In this document: piece after piece, positions 47,995 to 58,178 of the stretch
Layout: every line of letters starts with the position of its first letter
Numbering within the stretch: the first letter of the stretch is position 1
Assembly: GCF_001730305.1 (NCBI RefSeq)
Contig: NZ_MIJY01000023.1
Coordinates: 186,001-250,000 of the forward strand
From: Enterococcus termitis
GTDB lineage: Bacteria > Bacillota > Bacilli > Lactobacillales > Enterococcaceae
Direction: 5' to 3'
DNA: 64,000 bases
Translations under genes and position numbers: made by a program
Notes under the pieces: generated by a model
Told to the model about the DNA's origin: nothing
What the model saw: only the letters and a program-made list of their open reading frames with translations
The model's database searches: none

Positions 47995-48615
47995 ATGTTT
48001 TTTACATTCATGCGCGGTGTTGTGCGGGTTGTATTATTTATTATCAACGGCAATGCACACTATGAAAAAAAAGACCGCATTCCTCAAAATGAAAATTATA
48101 TTTTAGTCGCACCTCATAGAACCTGGTGGGAGCCGCTTTATTTAGCTGTCGGCGGATCACCTAAAAAATTCAGCTTTATGGCTAAAAAAGAACTATTTAA
48201 AAATCCTGTATTGAGCTTTATTTTAAAACATGCGAATGCGTTTCCGGTCGATCGTGACAAACCTGGACCAAGTGCAATCAAGACTCCAGTAAAAAGTTTA
48301 AAAAGTACTGATTTGAGTTTAGTTATGTTTCCAAGCGGAACACGTCACTCTTCTGAATTAAAAGGTGGCGTGGCATTGATTGCCAAAATGGCGAAAGTCA
48401 AAATCGTTCCGGCTGTTTATCAAGGGCCTTTAACGTTGAAAGATTTATTCAAACGTCGTCGTGTAACGGTGCGTTTTGGTGAGCCGATCGATGTTAGCGA
48501 CATTTCTAAAATGGATAAAGAAGGCATTGCTGAAGTCGAACGAAGAATGCAAACAGCTTTTGATGGATTGGATAAAGAAATCGATCCGAGCTTCAAATAC
48601 GAAGTGAAAGAATAA
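47995..48615 (+). CDS. plsC: 1-acyl-sn-glycerol-3-phosphate acyltransferase
   Basis: A 206-residue lysophosphatidic acid acyltransferase, which makes phosphatidic acid at the cytosolic membrane face. Block I is VAPHRTWWEPLYLAV; the catalytic pattern is normally HX4D, here HX4E, a conservative but noticeable change. Block II (NAFPVDRD) and block III (MFPSGTRHSSELKGGVA) are well conserved, followed by KIVPAVYQGP. One N-terminal hydrophobic segment (FMRGVVRVVLFIINGNA). AAAGGAAG precedes the ATG. A strong bidirectional terminator follows. Another acyltransferase specificity is possible. Confidence 0.88.
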   Translation: MFFTFMRGVVRVVLFIINGNAHYEKKDRIPQNENYILVAPHRTWWEPLYLAVGGSPKKFSFMAKKELFKNPVLSFILKHANAFPVDRDKPGPSAIKTPVKSLKSTDLSLVMFPSGTRHSSELKGGVALIAKMAKVKIVPAVYQGPLTLKDLFKRRRVTVRFGEPIDVSDISKMDKEGIAEVERRMQTAFDGLDKEIDPSFKYEVKE

Positions 48616-48661
48616 AAGAACCAAAGCGATTGGGCACTGCCGCTTCGCTTTGGTTCTTTTA
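48614..48661. terminator. Bidirectional terminator between plsC and the OYE gene
   Basis: AAAGAACCAAAGCGA pairs perfectly with TCGCTTTGGTTCTTT, followed by T/A runs in both directions. Confidence 0.88.
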
Positions 48662-48672
48662 TATTCAATAGG

Positions 48673-49857
48673 TTATAATTTTTTTTCAAAGCCTTCCATT
48701 GGTGCTAACGATGTATCATAGGTTTGAATAGCATCGGAATCAGTAGTAAAGTGCATAACACTTTTGAATGATTCCATTAAATAGACCTGCATGACAGCTG
48801 GAATAGCCAATTCATCCATATCTAAGGGGCTTAAGCTTGTTCGAATGCTAGCAATGTCGTCACTTTCGACTTTTTGGACCCATTTAGGTTCACGGATCAA
48901 TTCTCTGCCGATGGCAACGAAATCCGCTCCATCGTGTAAAACATGATTTGCATCTTCCGGGACTTCAACAGAGCCAATACCGATTAATGGGGTAACTCCT
49001 TTTGTTCTAGCCGCAAATTGAGAGAGCAATGTTTTTTTGTTGGTTTTGTCATTGAGTGATGTTCGTTTATAGCTTCCCATAGATAAGTGAATATAGTCGA
49101 CTTTATCCTTGATTTGATCAACAAAATATAAAGAGTCTTCTAGACGAATACCAGGCGTTTCAATTTCTTCAGGCGAAATTCGATAGCCCACTAAGAAGGG
49201 TTTTTCAGTATATTTTTGAACGGCCTGCTTAACTGAATCAATTACAGCTAATGCAAAATTCAAACGTTTCTTTCTAGAGCCGCCCCATTGATCTGTCCGT
49301 TGATTCGCATTTTCAGAGAAAAATTGTTGTAGCAAATAAGTATTTGCACCATGCAATTCAACACCGTCAAAACCAGCTAAAATAGCACGACGGGCTGCTT
49401 CGCCAAAATCTGCGATTATTTGAAGAACTTCTTCATTTGTCAGTTCTTTAGGCAACTCAGAGTCGGCTGGATAGTCAGCTTTTAGAGAACTGGCGCTCAC
49501 TGGTTGTTCGTTATGCAATATTTTACTATTCGTTTTTCTACCAGCATGAAAAATTTGCAATATTGCTTTTGTTTCCTCTTGTTTGATAGCTCGTGCAAGT
49601 TTTTTTAAGCCTGGAATCATAGCGTCAGAGGTGACAGATAGCTCGCCTTCAAATCCTTTTCCACTCTCACTGACATTAGCGACACCGGTAATGATCATTC
49701 CAGGACCTCCAGCACGTTTGGCATAATAATCGATTTCGTCGGTGGTGACCATACCATTATAAAAACTAGACATTGTTGTCATAGGTGCCATTACTATTCG
49801 ATTCTTGACATTTAAACCATTGGCAAACGAATAACTGGATAAAAATTGTTGGGACAT
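48673..49857 (-). CDS. NADH:flavin oxidoreductase, Old Yellow Enzyme family
   Basis: A 394-residue FMN-dependent ene-reductase-like enzyme. The TIM-barrel features are visible: NRIVMAPMTTMSSF, then GFDGVELHGANTYLLQQFFS (with His-x-x-Asn of the active site), NQRTDQWGGS, and the FMN-binding C-terminal GADFVAIGRELI. The physiological substrate is unknown. I chose the ATG at 49857 behind AAAGGAG, not the GTG at 49866, which overlaps that site. The gene is divergent from an HxlR-type regulator, a common arrangement for electrophile-responsive reductases. Confidence 0.9.
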   Translation of the reverse strand: MSQQFLSSYSFANGLNVKNRIVMAPMTTMSSFYNGMVTTDEIDYYAKRAGGPGMIITGVANVSESGKGFEGELSVTSDAMIPGLKKLARAIKQEETKAILQIFHAGRKTNSKILHNEQPVSASSLKADYPADSELPKELTNEEVLQIIADFGEAARRAILAGFDGVELHGANTYLLQQFFSENANQRTDQWGGSRKKRLNFALAVIDSVKQAVQKYTEKPFLVGYRISPEEIETPGIRLEDSLYFVDQIKDKVDYIHLSMGSYKRTSLNDKTNKKTLLSQFAARTKGVTPLIGIGSVEVPEDANHVLHDGADFVAIGRELIREPKWVQKVESDDIASIRTSLSPLDMDELAIPAVMQVYLMESFKSVMHFTTDSDAIQTYDTSLAPMEGFEKKL

Positions 49858-49951
49858 ATTTTTCACTCCTTTATAGGTTTAGAGAAGAAGACCTTTGTCC
49901 TTCTTCTCTGTAGGTGCTAGTATATAGCATGAATGAAAAAGAACAAGTACG

Positions 49952-49970
49952 CACTTTGAAGTGATATAAT
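49952..49970 (+). promoter_or_regulatory. Candidate operator and -10 of the HxlR gene
   Basis: The near-palindrome CACTTTGAAGTG (49952-49963) sits directly in front of TATAAT (49965-49970) in the divergent region between the OYE and HxlR genes. HxlR proteins usually bind such short palindromes; binding is inferred. A -35 element is poorly conserved. Confidence 0.4.
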
Positions 49971-50018
49971 AACCAAAAAGTAACAATTGTGAATTGAAAG
50001 AGGTTAGGAGAGATTGCT

Positions 50019-50393
50019 ATGAAAAAGATTTATCACGTGGCTCTTGAAGCAACATTAGACGTCATCGAAGGAAAATGGAAACCAATCATTTTATGTCACT
50101 TGGGAAATGGGCCAACTAGAACAGGTGAGCTCAAAAAGATGATTCCAGCAATCACCCAAAAAATGCTCGTTCAGCAATTAAGAGAGTTAGAAGAAGATCG
50201 AATCATTTCAAGAAAAGTTTATAAGCAAGTACCACCCAAAGTGGAATATTCATTAACAGAAGAGGGCAAATCCCTTAGAGAAATTTTGATTGCAATGTCA
50301 ATTTGGGGCGAATGCAGAGTACAAGAGCTTGTCGATAATGGGGAAGATGTAGAGCTTTTGAATTCAAACTATTCTGGCTTTTTGAACTATTGA
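50019..50393 (+). CDS. HxlR-family transcriptional regulator
   Basis: A 124-residue winged-helix DNA-binding protein. The HxlR pattern is seen in VIEGKWKPIILCHLGNGPTR, then FSEL-like GELKKMIPAITQKMLVQQLR, ELEEDRIISRKVYKQVPPK (wing) and VEYSLTEEGKSL. A Cys at residue 31 (ILCHLG) could be a redox or electrophile sensor as in YodB, HypR or QorR. It is probably the regulator of the divergent Old Yellow Enzyme gene. AGGTTAGGAGAG precedes the ATG. Confidence 0.88.
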   Translation: MKKIYHVALEATLDVIEGKWKPIILCHLGNGPTRTGELKKMIPAITQKMLVQQLRELEEDRIISRKVYKQVPPKVEYSLTEEGKSLREILIAMSIWGECRVQELVDNGEDVELLNSNYSGFLNY

Positions 50394-50652
50394 TTCTTGG
50401 TATTTTAAAGAGATTCACGTTATTATTCACTAGTCATTTTTTCTCGTAGCAGAGCTGTTTTGTGTAAGTGAACAGTTACTTCTTTTAAATCTTCTATTTG
50501 CTCAGAAATTGCTTGCCATTTTCTAAGTGAAAGGAGATTTTTTGTATTTGGTGAGAAATAACAGAAAAATGATCAATTACAATAACTTGACCGATATCTT
50601 TTTCCATAAATTTGGTATAATAGTAAGAAGGACTTTTTTAGGTGGTGGAATG

Positions 50653-51792
50653 ATGCGATTTTTACATACAGCCGATTGGCATATTGGCAAAAAAATCCAT
50701 GGTTTTGATTTACTAGAGGAGCAAAAAGATGCCTTTCAACAAATCCTGCAAATTGCAAAAGCTGAAAAGGTGGATGCTATTGTTATCGCAGGAGACTTAT
50801 ATGATCGTTCTGTTCCGGCGGTAGAAGCAATTGAAGTGTTTAATCAGATGGTCATAGAAATGAATTTACAAGAAAAATTTCCTGTTCTGGCAATTTCCGG
50901 TAACCATGACAGCAGTACTCGTTTAGAAACAGGTGGACCGTGGTTTGTCCAGTCTGATTTTTATTTGCATACACGTTTGGATCAGGCTTTTCAACCAATC
51001 GAGATGAAGAATACGCAGTTTTTTTTATTGCCGTATTTTGAGCCGATTTCTGCACGCTTGTATTTTGAAAATGACGAAATCAGAACGATCGAGCAGGCAA
51101 TGAACGAAGTTGTGAAAGAGATGAAAACACACTTTGATTTAGATAAAAAACAAGTTCTTGTCAGTCACTTTTTTGTAGCGGGTAGTGAAAAAACGGATTC
51201 AGAAACGAAATTGATGGTTGGCGGATTAGATACTGTTCCTTTGTCTGTCTTGAACGCATTTGATTATGTCGCTTTAGGGCATCTCCATGGAAAAAATGCA
51301 CTAAAAGCAGAACAAGCAAAATATAGCGGCTCACCATTGAAATTTTCGTTATCAGAGATCGATCAGAAAAAAGGGGTCTGGATCGTTGATACAGAAAATC
51401 AAAAACCGCTACTTGAATTTAAGGAAATTCATCCTTTAAGAGATATTATTCAGATTGAAGGAAGTTTTACCGACCTGATTTCACCCGCATTTTACGAATC
51501 GATTCGCAAAGAAGATTTTCTTCATGTCAAGCTTACTGATCGAGCAGTGATTCCAAATATGATGAATCAGTTAAGGCAGATTTATCCTAGAATCATTGGT
51601 GTTGAACGATTATATGGACGAGAAGAACACAATGAAAATAAAACAGTCAAAACAGAGCTGAAAACATTAGCACCCAAACAACTGGTCGAACAATTTTTTT
51701 CAGAAGTGACTGGAGAAGAGCTGACCGCACAACAACAAGACTGGATCAAAGAAAATTTAGCAGAAATCCATCAAATAGAAAGAGGGAAATAA
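50653..51792 (+). CDS. sbcD: Exonuclease subunit SbcD
   Basis: A 379-residue Mre11-like nuclease subunit of the SbcCD complex, which cleaves DNA hairpins and protein-blocked ends. Phosphoesterase motifs: HTADWHIGKK (motif I, residues 5-14), IVIAGDLYDRS (II), AISGNHDS (III), VSHFFVAG and YVALGHLHG (IV and V). I chose the ATG at 50653 (or 50650), because the protein then begins MRFLHTADWH, the family start; a longer frame from 50527 adds 42 residues. GGTGGTGG precedes it. sbcC starts one base after the stop. Confidence 0.95.
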   Translation: MRFLHTADWHIGKKIHGFDLLEEQKDAFQQILQIAKAEKVDAIVIAGDLYDRSVPAVEAIEVFNQMVIEMNLQEKFPVLAISGNHDSSTRLETGGPWFVQSDFYLHTRLDQAFQPIEMKNTQFFLLPYFEPISARLYFENDEIRTIEQAMNEVVKEMKTHFDLDKKQVLVSHFFVAGSEKTDSETKLMVGGLDTVPLSVLNAFDYVALGHLHGKNALKAEQAKYSGSPLKFSLSEIDQKKGVWIVDTENQKPLLEFKEIHPLRDIIQIEGSFTDLISPAFYESIRKEDFLHVKLTDRAVIPNMMNQLRQIYPRIIGVERLYGREEHNENKTVKTELKTLAPKQLVEQFFSEVTGEELTAQQQDWIKENLAEIHQIERGK

Positions 51793-51793
51793 G

Positions 51794-54700
51794 TTGAAAC
51801 CATTAACATTAACATTGAAAAACTTTGGCCCTTATATTGATGAGACAATCGATTTTAGTACATTTGAAGATTCATCTTTATTTTTGATCAGCGGGAAAAC
51901 TGGTGCGGGGAAGACAACAATTTTTGATGGTATGAGCTATGCTCTGTTTGGTGAAAGTTCTGGGAAGCTACGGCAGGGAAAAGAAATGCGTTCGACATTT
52001 GCTGATCCATCAGAACCAACAGAAGTTTGTTTGGCTTTTTCTCATGGCGAGCATTTGTATGAAATTACAAGGAAACCTGAACAAGAGCTATTCAAAAAGC
52101 GTGGTGATGGTACAAGAGTACAAAGTGCTAAAATCTCACTGATCGTTAAAGATCATAAGGGCAAGGAACTTAGAGAATATACCAAACGTCGAGAAGTTGA
52201 TGGGTTTATACAAGAATTACTGCATTTGGATGCCAATCAGTTTGCCCAAATTGTTCTTTTGCCGCAAGGAGAATTTCGGACATTTTTGATCGCTAATAGT
52301 AGTGATAAAGAAAAGGTCTTACGGAATCTATTTGGAACACGCTTGTATCAAACCCTGAATGAACAGCTAAAAATACAGCTGAAAACTGTCAATAAAGGTA
52401 TTGAAGCGACTCAGCAGACTATTGAAGCGAAACTAGATCAACTTTATTGGCAAGAAGAGATAGAAGCACAAACAGTCGAACAGCAATTACAAGCCTTAGA
52501 ACGACAACAAAAAGAAATGCAGGAAAAACAAGCAACAGAAAAAAAAGCATTGTCTTTGCTTGAAAAACAAAAGCAAACAAAAGAACAAGAAAAATTCCAA
52601 ATGGAAGAATTGCTCCATGCCTTTACAAAACAAGCAGAATTGAAAAAACAACAAGCAGAACTAGATGAAACAGCAGAATTGATTGAAACGCTTCGAATCG
52701 AAGAGCAACAACTCCAATGGGTTAAAAATCATCAAAGCTTGATTGAAAAAATCGATGAAAAGAGTAAGGCTGTAGCAACTTATAGTGAGCAACTGCAACA
52801 TAACCAAGCCGAACAAGAAGAACAACAGGAATTAAAACAGCATTGGGAACAAAAACAACAAGAAAATGAAATCGAAGCAGCTACTATGACTATCATCAAA
52901 GAAAAAATAAATCAGCTGCAATTTCAAATTCCTTTGTATGAAGAAAAAGAAACGTTAATAAAGTCTATTGAAAAAAATCAGACGGAATTAGAAGAAATCA
53001 CCAAAAAATTAAAAGAAATCAAGGAACAACAAACGCTCACTGATCAAGCATACCAAAAACAAGCTCAAATCATTGAACAACAAGCTACCTATGAAAAAGA
53101 ACAATTAATACTAGAGAAAAATCAAGAGCAGTGGTCGATATTTTTAGAGAACTGGGAAAGCAAAGAAGAACTAGAACGTAAAAAAGAACGACTTGTACAA
53201 GAAATTCTTGAAAAAGAAACTGCATTGAAAAGCGCAGAGCAAATGAAAATAGCGCTGTATGAGCAAGTGAAAACCCAAAAAAGCCAGTGGGCCAAGATGC
53301 AAATCAGTCGGTTAAGCTTGCTTTTAGTAGCTGGTGAGCCTTGTCCGGTTTGTGGTTCAACAGATCATCCAAAGCAAGATGAGCATCAAGAGTATTCAAT
53401 CGAAGAAATTCAAGCAATGGACACACAATTAGACACGCTTGAAAAGCAAGCGCAGCAGCAAGAAGCACTTACAGCTACTTTGCAATCAGAAGTTAGCCAA
53501 GCACAAATAGCAGAAAAAGAATTAGTGAAAACGTGGGAGAAACAAAACGAAAAAATTCACAGATTAACTGAATCCTTGAAGCAACGTTCGTTTATCACAC
53601 TTGCGACTCCTATCACTGCAGAAGGTATTGAAAATGGAATTGCTGAACTCAAAACGGCAGAACAACAGCTGATTCAATCATTTGAGCAGATCAAAACCGC
53701 TAAAACGAAAATTGCGGAATTAGAAGCTCAAGTAAAGCAACAATCGACAGTGCTCCAGCAACAAGAAAAGCAGTTGGAAGAGAAGCAGCAAGAACAGACA
53801 GAAGCAAAAACAAAACTCAAAACAATTACGAATCAATTATCAGATGCTGATGATTCATTAGCAGAAATTCTAACTGAAAAGCAACAATTGGAACAAAAAG
53901 TTGCTGAGTGGGAAACGCAGAAAAAGAGGATCGAGACGGAATTGTCGAAAATAAAAGAAAACAGTTTGCTTCTAGTAAATAGTGCGCAACACCTACTCAA
54001 TGAAAAAACAGCAAATCTAACGGAACAAAAAGAATTAGAAAAGCAGTTGAATGCTGCCCTAAAAAAATCAACATTTAATTTTGACGAACAAATTTTGCGT
54101 GTTTTAATAAAAGAAGTACCTAAACTAGACGAAATTACAGAACAGTTGACCACTTTTGATAAGAAGAAAGAGCAATTAGCTTTTCAATTAACGGAGCTGG
54201 CGCAAACATTGGAAGAGAAAGAACAGCCTGAAACAGTTGAAATTACAGCTGAAATCGACTCATTATCTAGCTTGATTCGATCCAAAGAAGAGTTGTATTA
54301 TCAGCAACAGGAAAAAATCCAGTCTAATGAAAAAATCTGTAATCAAGTCAAAGAACTGATTGCTTCAGTAGAACAAAAATGGGAAGAAATTACAGCACTC
54401 CATCAATTATCTGCAACGATCAATGGCGATAATCCTAGAAAAACCAGCTTAGAACGTTATGTACTTCAAACCTATTTAGAGGAGGTCCTTACTGTGGCCA
54501 ATCAACGTTTAAGCTTGCTGACGAATAATCGTTATCAATTTGAATTGGATCAAGGATCAGGCAGTTATAAAAATCAAACCGGGCTTGAAATCAATGTCTA
54601 TGATGATAACGCTGGAACTAGCCGTAGCGCCCATACCTTATCGGGCGGTGAAAGTTTCATTGCAGCATTGGCGCTGGCATTATCTTTAGCAGAGGTGATC

Positions 54701-54934
54701 CAAGAACAAGCTGGCGGCGTGGTGATCGAAGCATTATTTATCGATGAAGGGTTTGGCTCTTTAGACGAAGAAGCGTTGGAGATGGCGATGGAAGCACTGG
54801 AAACAATAGAAAACGAAGGAAGAATGATCGGTATTATTAGTCATGTAAGTGAATTAAAAGCAAGAATCCCGCAGCAATTACAAATTAAGACGAATGGCAA
54901 TGGACAAAGCCAAGTAACCTATCAAACAGCATAG
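51794..54934 (+). CDS. sbcC: Exonuclease subunit SbcC
   Basis: A 1046-residue Rad50-like ATPase, partner of SbcD. Walker A GKTGAGKTT is at residues 34-42, followed by about 400 residues of coiled coil rich in Gln, Glu and Lys, the zinc hook CPVC at about 515-518, a second coiled coil, then signature LSGGES and Walker B LFIDEGFGSLDEEAL at about 980-994. The TTG start one base after sbcD is preceded by AGAGGG. It is translationally coupled with sbcD. Low-complexity AACAA and GAAAA runs reflect the coiled coils. Confidence 0.95.
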   Translation: MKPLTLTLKNFGPYIDETIDFSTFEDSSLFLISGKTGAGKTTIFDGMSYALFGESSGKLRQGKEMRSTFADPSEPTEVCLAFSHGEHLYEITRKPEQELFKKRGDGTRVQSAKISLIVKDHKGKELREYTKRREVDGFIQELLHLDANQFAQIVLLPQGEFRTFLIANSSDKEKVLRNLFGTRLYQTLNEQLKIQLKTVNKGIEATQQTIEAKLDQLYWQEEIEAQTVEQQLQALERQQKEMQEKQATEKKALSLLEKQKQTKEQEKFQMEELLHAFTKQAELKKQQAELDETAELIETLRIEEQQLQWVKNHQSLIEKIDEKSKAVATYSEQLQHNQAEQEEQQELKQHWEQKQQENEIEAATMTIIKEKINQLQFQIPLYEEKETLIKSIEKNQTELEEITKKLKEIKEQQTLTDQAYQKQAQIIEQQATYEKEQLILEKNQEQWSIFLENWESKEELERKKERLVQEILEKETALKSAEQMKIALYEQVKTQKSQWAKMQISRLSLLLVAGEPCPVCGSTDHPKQDEHQEYSIEEIQAMDTQLDTLEKQAQQQEALTATLQSEVSQAQIAEKELVKTWEKQNEKIHRLTESLKQRSFITLATPITAEGIENGIAELKTAEQQLIQSFEQIKTAKTKIAELEAQVKQQSTVLQQQEKQLEEKQQEQTEAKTKLKTITNQLSDADDSLAEILTEKQQLEQKVAEWETQKKRIETELSKIKENSLLLVNSAQHLLNEKTANLTEQKELEKQLNAALKKSTFNFDEQILRVLIKEVPKLDEITEQLTTFDKKKEQLAFQLTELAQTLEEKEQPETVEITAEIDSLSSLIRSKEELYYQQQEKIQSNEKICNQVKELIASVEQKWEEITALHQLSATINGDNPRKTSLERYVLQTYLEEVLTVANQRLSLLTNNRYQFELDQGSGSYKNQTGLEINVYDDNAGTSRSAHTLSGGESFIAALALALSLAEVIQEQAGGVVIEALFIDEGFGSLDEEALEMAMEALETIENEGRMIGIISHVSELKARIPQQLQIKTNGNGQSQVTYQTA

Positions 54935-54954
54935 GAAAATTAGGAGGTGAAACG

Positions 54955-57900
54955 ATGAAATGGAGTATTCCAGAACGAATTGTGGAACGCGGTAGAGAAT
55001 ATATGAAAGAAGGCCGGGTTCTCTCGATCGTTCAAGATCCAGAAAAAAAACTTTGGCATGCAGAAGTATTAGGAAGTGAATTATACCGTGTTCAATTAGA
55101 CGGCACTGCTAAAGAAAATGATATTTGTGAATGTCCCTATTGGATGGATCACGGTTACTGTAAACATACAGTGGCTGTCGAGTTATCTTTACGGCAAAAA
55201 GGAACATCAAGAATCATCAAAGCAGATCAAGTACCTGTTTTTGAAAAACGATCCGTGTCAATTTCAGAAATGTTCACTAAAGGCTTCGCTAAACTAAATC
55301 AGTCAGAAGAAAATGAGCAAAGAACTCCTCTGATTATTGAAGCACTTGCTGATGTTATTGAAACGAATAGCTATTATCCCGAATTAGCAGTGTTAGGTAT
55401 TTCGCTTCGACTAGGCTATCAAGGCGTTAAACCAAAGACTTACATCATTAAAAACATTGGAGAATTTTTACAAGCGTATCAAAAAGAAGCGACCTTCTTG
55501 ATCAATAAGCAGCATTACTTTGACTTAAAAAAAGAAGCATTTACGATCGAGGTTCAAGAGCTATTGACGCAGTTGGCTGCTGTTTATCAAACCAGCCAAT
55601 TACTAGGATCAAATGGTGTTCAAGTAAAAGGAAAGATCGATAAACGTTATCTCGTTTTACCAATCGATCAAGGGCAAGAGTTGCTTGAAAAAATGAACCG
55701 TATTCCGCATTTTCAATTAAATGATGGCGAAAAGAAATACCGTCATTTAACCTTTTTGAAAGGCGTATTACCGATTCTATTTGATGTCAGCAAACAAGTT
55801 GACATCAAATATAAATTAACAATCACAGATCAAATCACCACTTTTTTAGCTCACTACCAGTGGGGGATCAGCCATGATCAAGTGTTCATTTTTACACAGG
55901 AGCAAGAAACAATCTACTCGACCTTGCTTCAATTATTGAAACGGATCGAAAAACCAGAGATCATTTATGAAAAACCAGAATTATCTGATCTTTTTGGTTC
56001 AGTTTTGCCATTATTAGAGAAAATCGGTACAGTTAATGTCAGCGATGAAGTTGCTCAAGAAGTTGTATATCATGCAGTAGAGACGATGTTTGTTTTTCGA
56101 AAAATCAAAGGTATGATCAAAGTACGAATTGATTTTATGTACGGTGACGTTGTCTTTTCAACTGATACAGCGCATTCTGTATTGTCCAAAGAAAATCAAG
56201 AAGTTATTCGTGATAGCCAAAAAGAACAAGACGTATTAGAACAGTTAGCAACATTTGGCTACCAAAAGAACTCGACTGGGTATGAAAAACCATTACCTGC
56301 CGGTGAAAGATTGTACTACTTTTTTAAAGCAGAAATTCCAGCTTTTCGCCGTCTTGGTGAGGTTCGAATGGGCAAAAAGCTGCGCGAATTATTTTTAGAT
56401 GCCCAGCATCATCAGCCTATGATCGAAGTTTCAGATTCAGATTCTTGGCTGGATGTCCGATTTGATATTACTGGAATTCGTGAGCAGGAAATTGATGAAG
56501 TATTGGCAAGCTTATTGAGAAATGATCGGTTTTATACATTAGAATCAGGAGAAGTCCTTGCATTTGATTCTGAAGAATTCCAACAGACAAGTGAGATACT
56601 GACCTTGTTGAGACAAAATATGAAAAATGTGCAAGGGACGATCCAAGTTCCTAGAAATCAAGGTCTGATGATCGAAAATATGCTGGAAAACAATTCACGT
56701 GCTCATTTTTCAGACTCTTTTAAAGAAATGGTTACGAATTTGACTCATCCAGAAAATTTTGAAGCAAGTCTGCCAACGAATATTCAAGCAACCTTACGCT
56801 CTTATCAGATCGATGGGTTTAAATGGCTTAAGATGTTGAGTTATTATCAGTTTGGCGGAATACTAGCCGATGAAATGGGGCTAGGGAAAACGTTGCAGAC
56901 GATCACATATTTACTTTCTGAAAAAGAAGAAAACAAACAAAAGGGGCCCGCTTTGATCGTAGCGCCTGCAAGTTTAATCTATAACTGGGCAGCAGAAATT
57001 AAGAAGTTTGCGCCGACTTTACATGCAGCAGTAGTGGCTGGAAATAAAAATGAACGTGAAAACAGTGCTACTCAAGCAGGATTAGATGTTTTGATTACTT
57101 CCTATGCAAGTTTGAGACAGGATATCGAAATGTATCAAAAGTTGGAGCTAGGTTATTTAATTTTAGATGAGGCGCAGATGGTAAAAAATAGTGGAACTAA
57201 AACTGCTCAAGCATTAAAAAGCTTGACGGTTCCACAGCGATTTGCCTTAAGCGGAACACCGATTGAAAATAATTTGGATGAGCTATGGTCGATTTTTCAG
57301 ATGATTTTGCCTGGACTGTTTCCAACGAGAACATTGTTTAGAGCAATGAAACCGGAAGAAATTGCCAAAATGATCCAGCCGTTTATTTTACGGAGAGATA
57401 AACAAACTGTTCTTAAGGATTTACCTGAAAAAATTGAAAGTAACTTATACAGCGTTTTGACTGAAGAACAAAAAACGGTTTATCTTGCTTACCTTAAACA
57501 AATGCAGGAAGATGTCAGCCAAATGGACCAAGATGCCTTTAAGAAAAATCGTTTGAGTATTTTAGCCGGTTTAACTAGACTACGTCAAATTTGTTGTGAT
57601 CCTCGTCTGTTTATTGATGATTATACAGGAGGCTCTGGTAAGCTGGAGCAAGTAAAAGATTTACTGGTCGCCGCAAAAGAAAACAATCGCCGCGTGTTGC
57701 TCTTTTCTCAGTTCACCAGTATGCTTTCGATCATTGAAAAAGAGCTGCATGAGCTAGGCTTGACCACATTTTATTTGAGAGGGAGTACTAAGCCCAAAGA
57801 GCGTATGGAGATGGCAGATGCATTTAATGCAGGAGAAAAGGATATCTTTTTGATTTCACTAAAAGCTGGTGGAACTGGGTTGAATTTAACTGGAGCAGAT

Positions 57901-58152
57901 ACCGTCATTCTTTATGACCTTTGGTGGAATCCGGCTGTAGAAGAACAAGCGGCAGGACGTGCACATCGAATCGGTCAAAAAAACGTCGTTGAGGTTTGGC
58001 GAATGATCGCTGAAGGAACGGTTGAGGAAAAAATGAACTCGTTACAACAAGAAAAACGAGAATTGTTCCAGAAAGTCATTCAAGGAAATGAGGAGCAATT
58101 AGCTAAAATGACAGAAGAAGACATTCGGGCGATTTTAAGCATCGGAGAATAA
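54955..58152 (+). CDS. SNF2-family helicase with SWIM zinc finger
   Basis: A 1065-residue protein. The N-terminal SWIM zinc finger is CECPYWMDHGYCKHTV (about 58-73, CxC...CxH). A middle region (about 100-600) corresponds to the bacterial SNF2 N-terminal domain. The C-terminal part is an SNF2 helicase: Walker A DEMGLGKT (about 636-643), Walker B DEAQMVKN (about 738), and the C-terminal helicase domain with LISLKAGGTGLNLTGAD and AAGRAHRIGQ (about 1000). Such proteins act in DNA repair or chromatin-like remodelling, with no single target established. GGAGGTGAAACG precedes the ATG. It follows sbcC by 20 bases and is likely in the same transcript. Confidence 0.93.
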   Translation: MKWSIPERIVERGREYMKEGRVLSIVQDPEKKLWHAEVLGSELYRVQLDGTAKENDICECPYWMDHGYCKHTVAVELSLRQKGTSRIIKADQVPVFEKRSVSISEMFTKGFAKLNQSEENEQRTPLIIEALADVIETNSYYPELAVLGISLRLGYQGVKPKTYIIKNIGEFLQAYQKEATFLINKQHYFDLKKEAFTIEVQELLTQLAAVYQTSQLLGSNGVQVKGKIDKRYLVLPIDQGQELLEKMNRIPHFQLNDGEKKYRHLTFLKGVLPILFDVSKQVDIKYKLTITDQITTFLAHYQWGISHDQVFIFTQEQETIYSTLLQLLKRIEKPEIIYEKPELSDLFGSVLPLLEKIGTVNVSDEVAQEVVYHAVETMFVFRKIKGMIKVRIDFMYGDVVFSTDTAHSVLSKENQEVIRDSQKEQDVLEQLATFGYQKNSTGYEKPLPAGERLYYFFKAEIPAFRRLGEVRMGKKLRELFLDAQHHQPMIEVSDSDSWLDVRFDITGIREQEIDEVLASLLRNDRFYTLESGEVLAFDSEEFQQTSEILTLLRQNMKNVQGTIQVPRNQGLMIENMLENNSRAHFSDSFKEMVTNLTHPENFEASLPTNIQATLRSYQIDGFKWLKMLSYYQFGGILADEMGLGKTLQTITYLLSEKEENKQKGPALIVAPASLIYNWAAEIKKFAPTLHAAVVAGNKNERENSATQAGLDVLITSYASLRQDIEMYQKLELGYLILDEAQMVKNSGTKTAQALKSLTVPQRFALSGTPIENNLDELWSIFQMILPGLFPTRTLFRAMKPEEIAKMIQPFILRRDKQTVLKDLPEKIESNLYSVLTEEQKTVYLAYLKQMQEDVSQMDQDAFKKNRLSILAGLTRLRQICCDPRLFIDDYTGGSGKLEQVKDLLVAAKENNRRVLLFSQFTSMLSIIEKELHELGLTTFYLRGSTKPKERMEMADAFNAGEKDIFLISLKAGGTGLNLTGADTVILYDLWWNPAVEEQAAGRAHRIGQKNVVEVWRMIAEGTVEEKMNSLQQEKRELFQKVIQGNEEQLAKMTEEDIRAILSIGE

Positions 58153-58178
58153 ACTATGAGGCTGAGATAAAAGCGTTT

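Noticed and set aside
52500-54300. CAA/GAA-rich low-complexity tract as a DNA repeat array
   Set aside because: It lies inside sbcC and is explained by Gln/Lys/Glu-rich coiled coil; no regular repeat unit was found.
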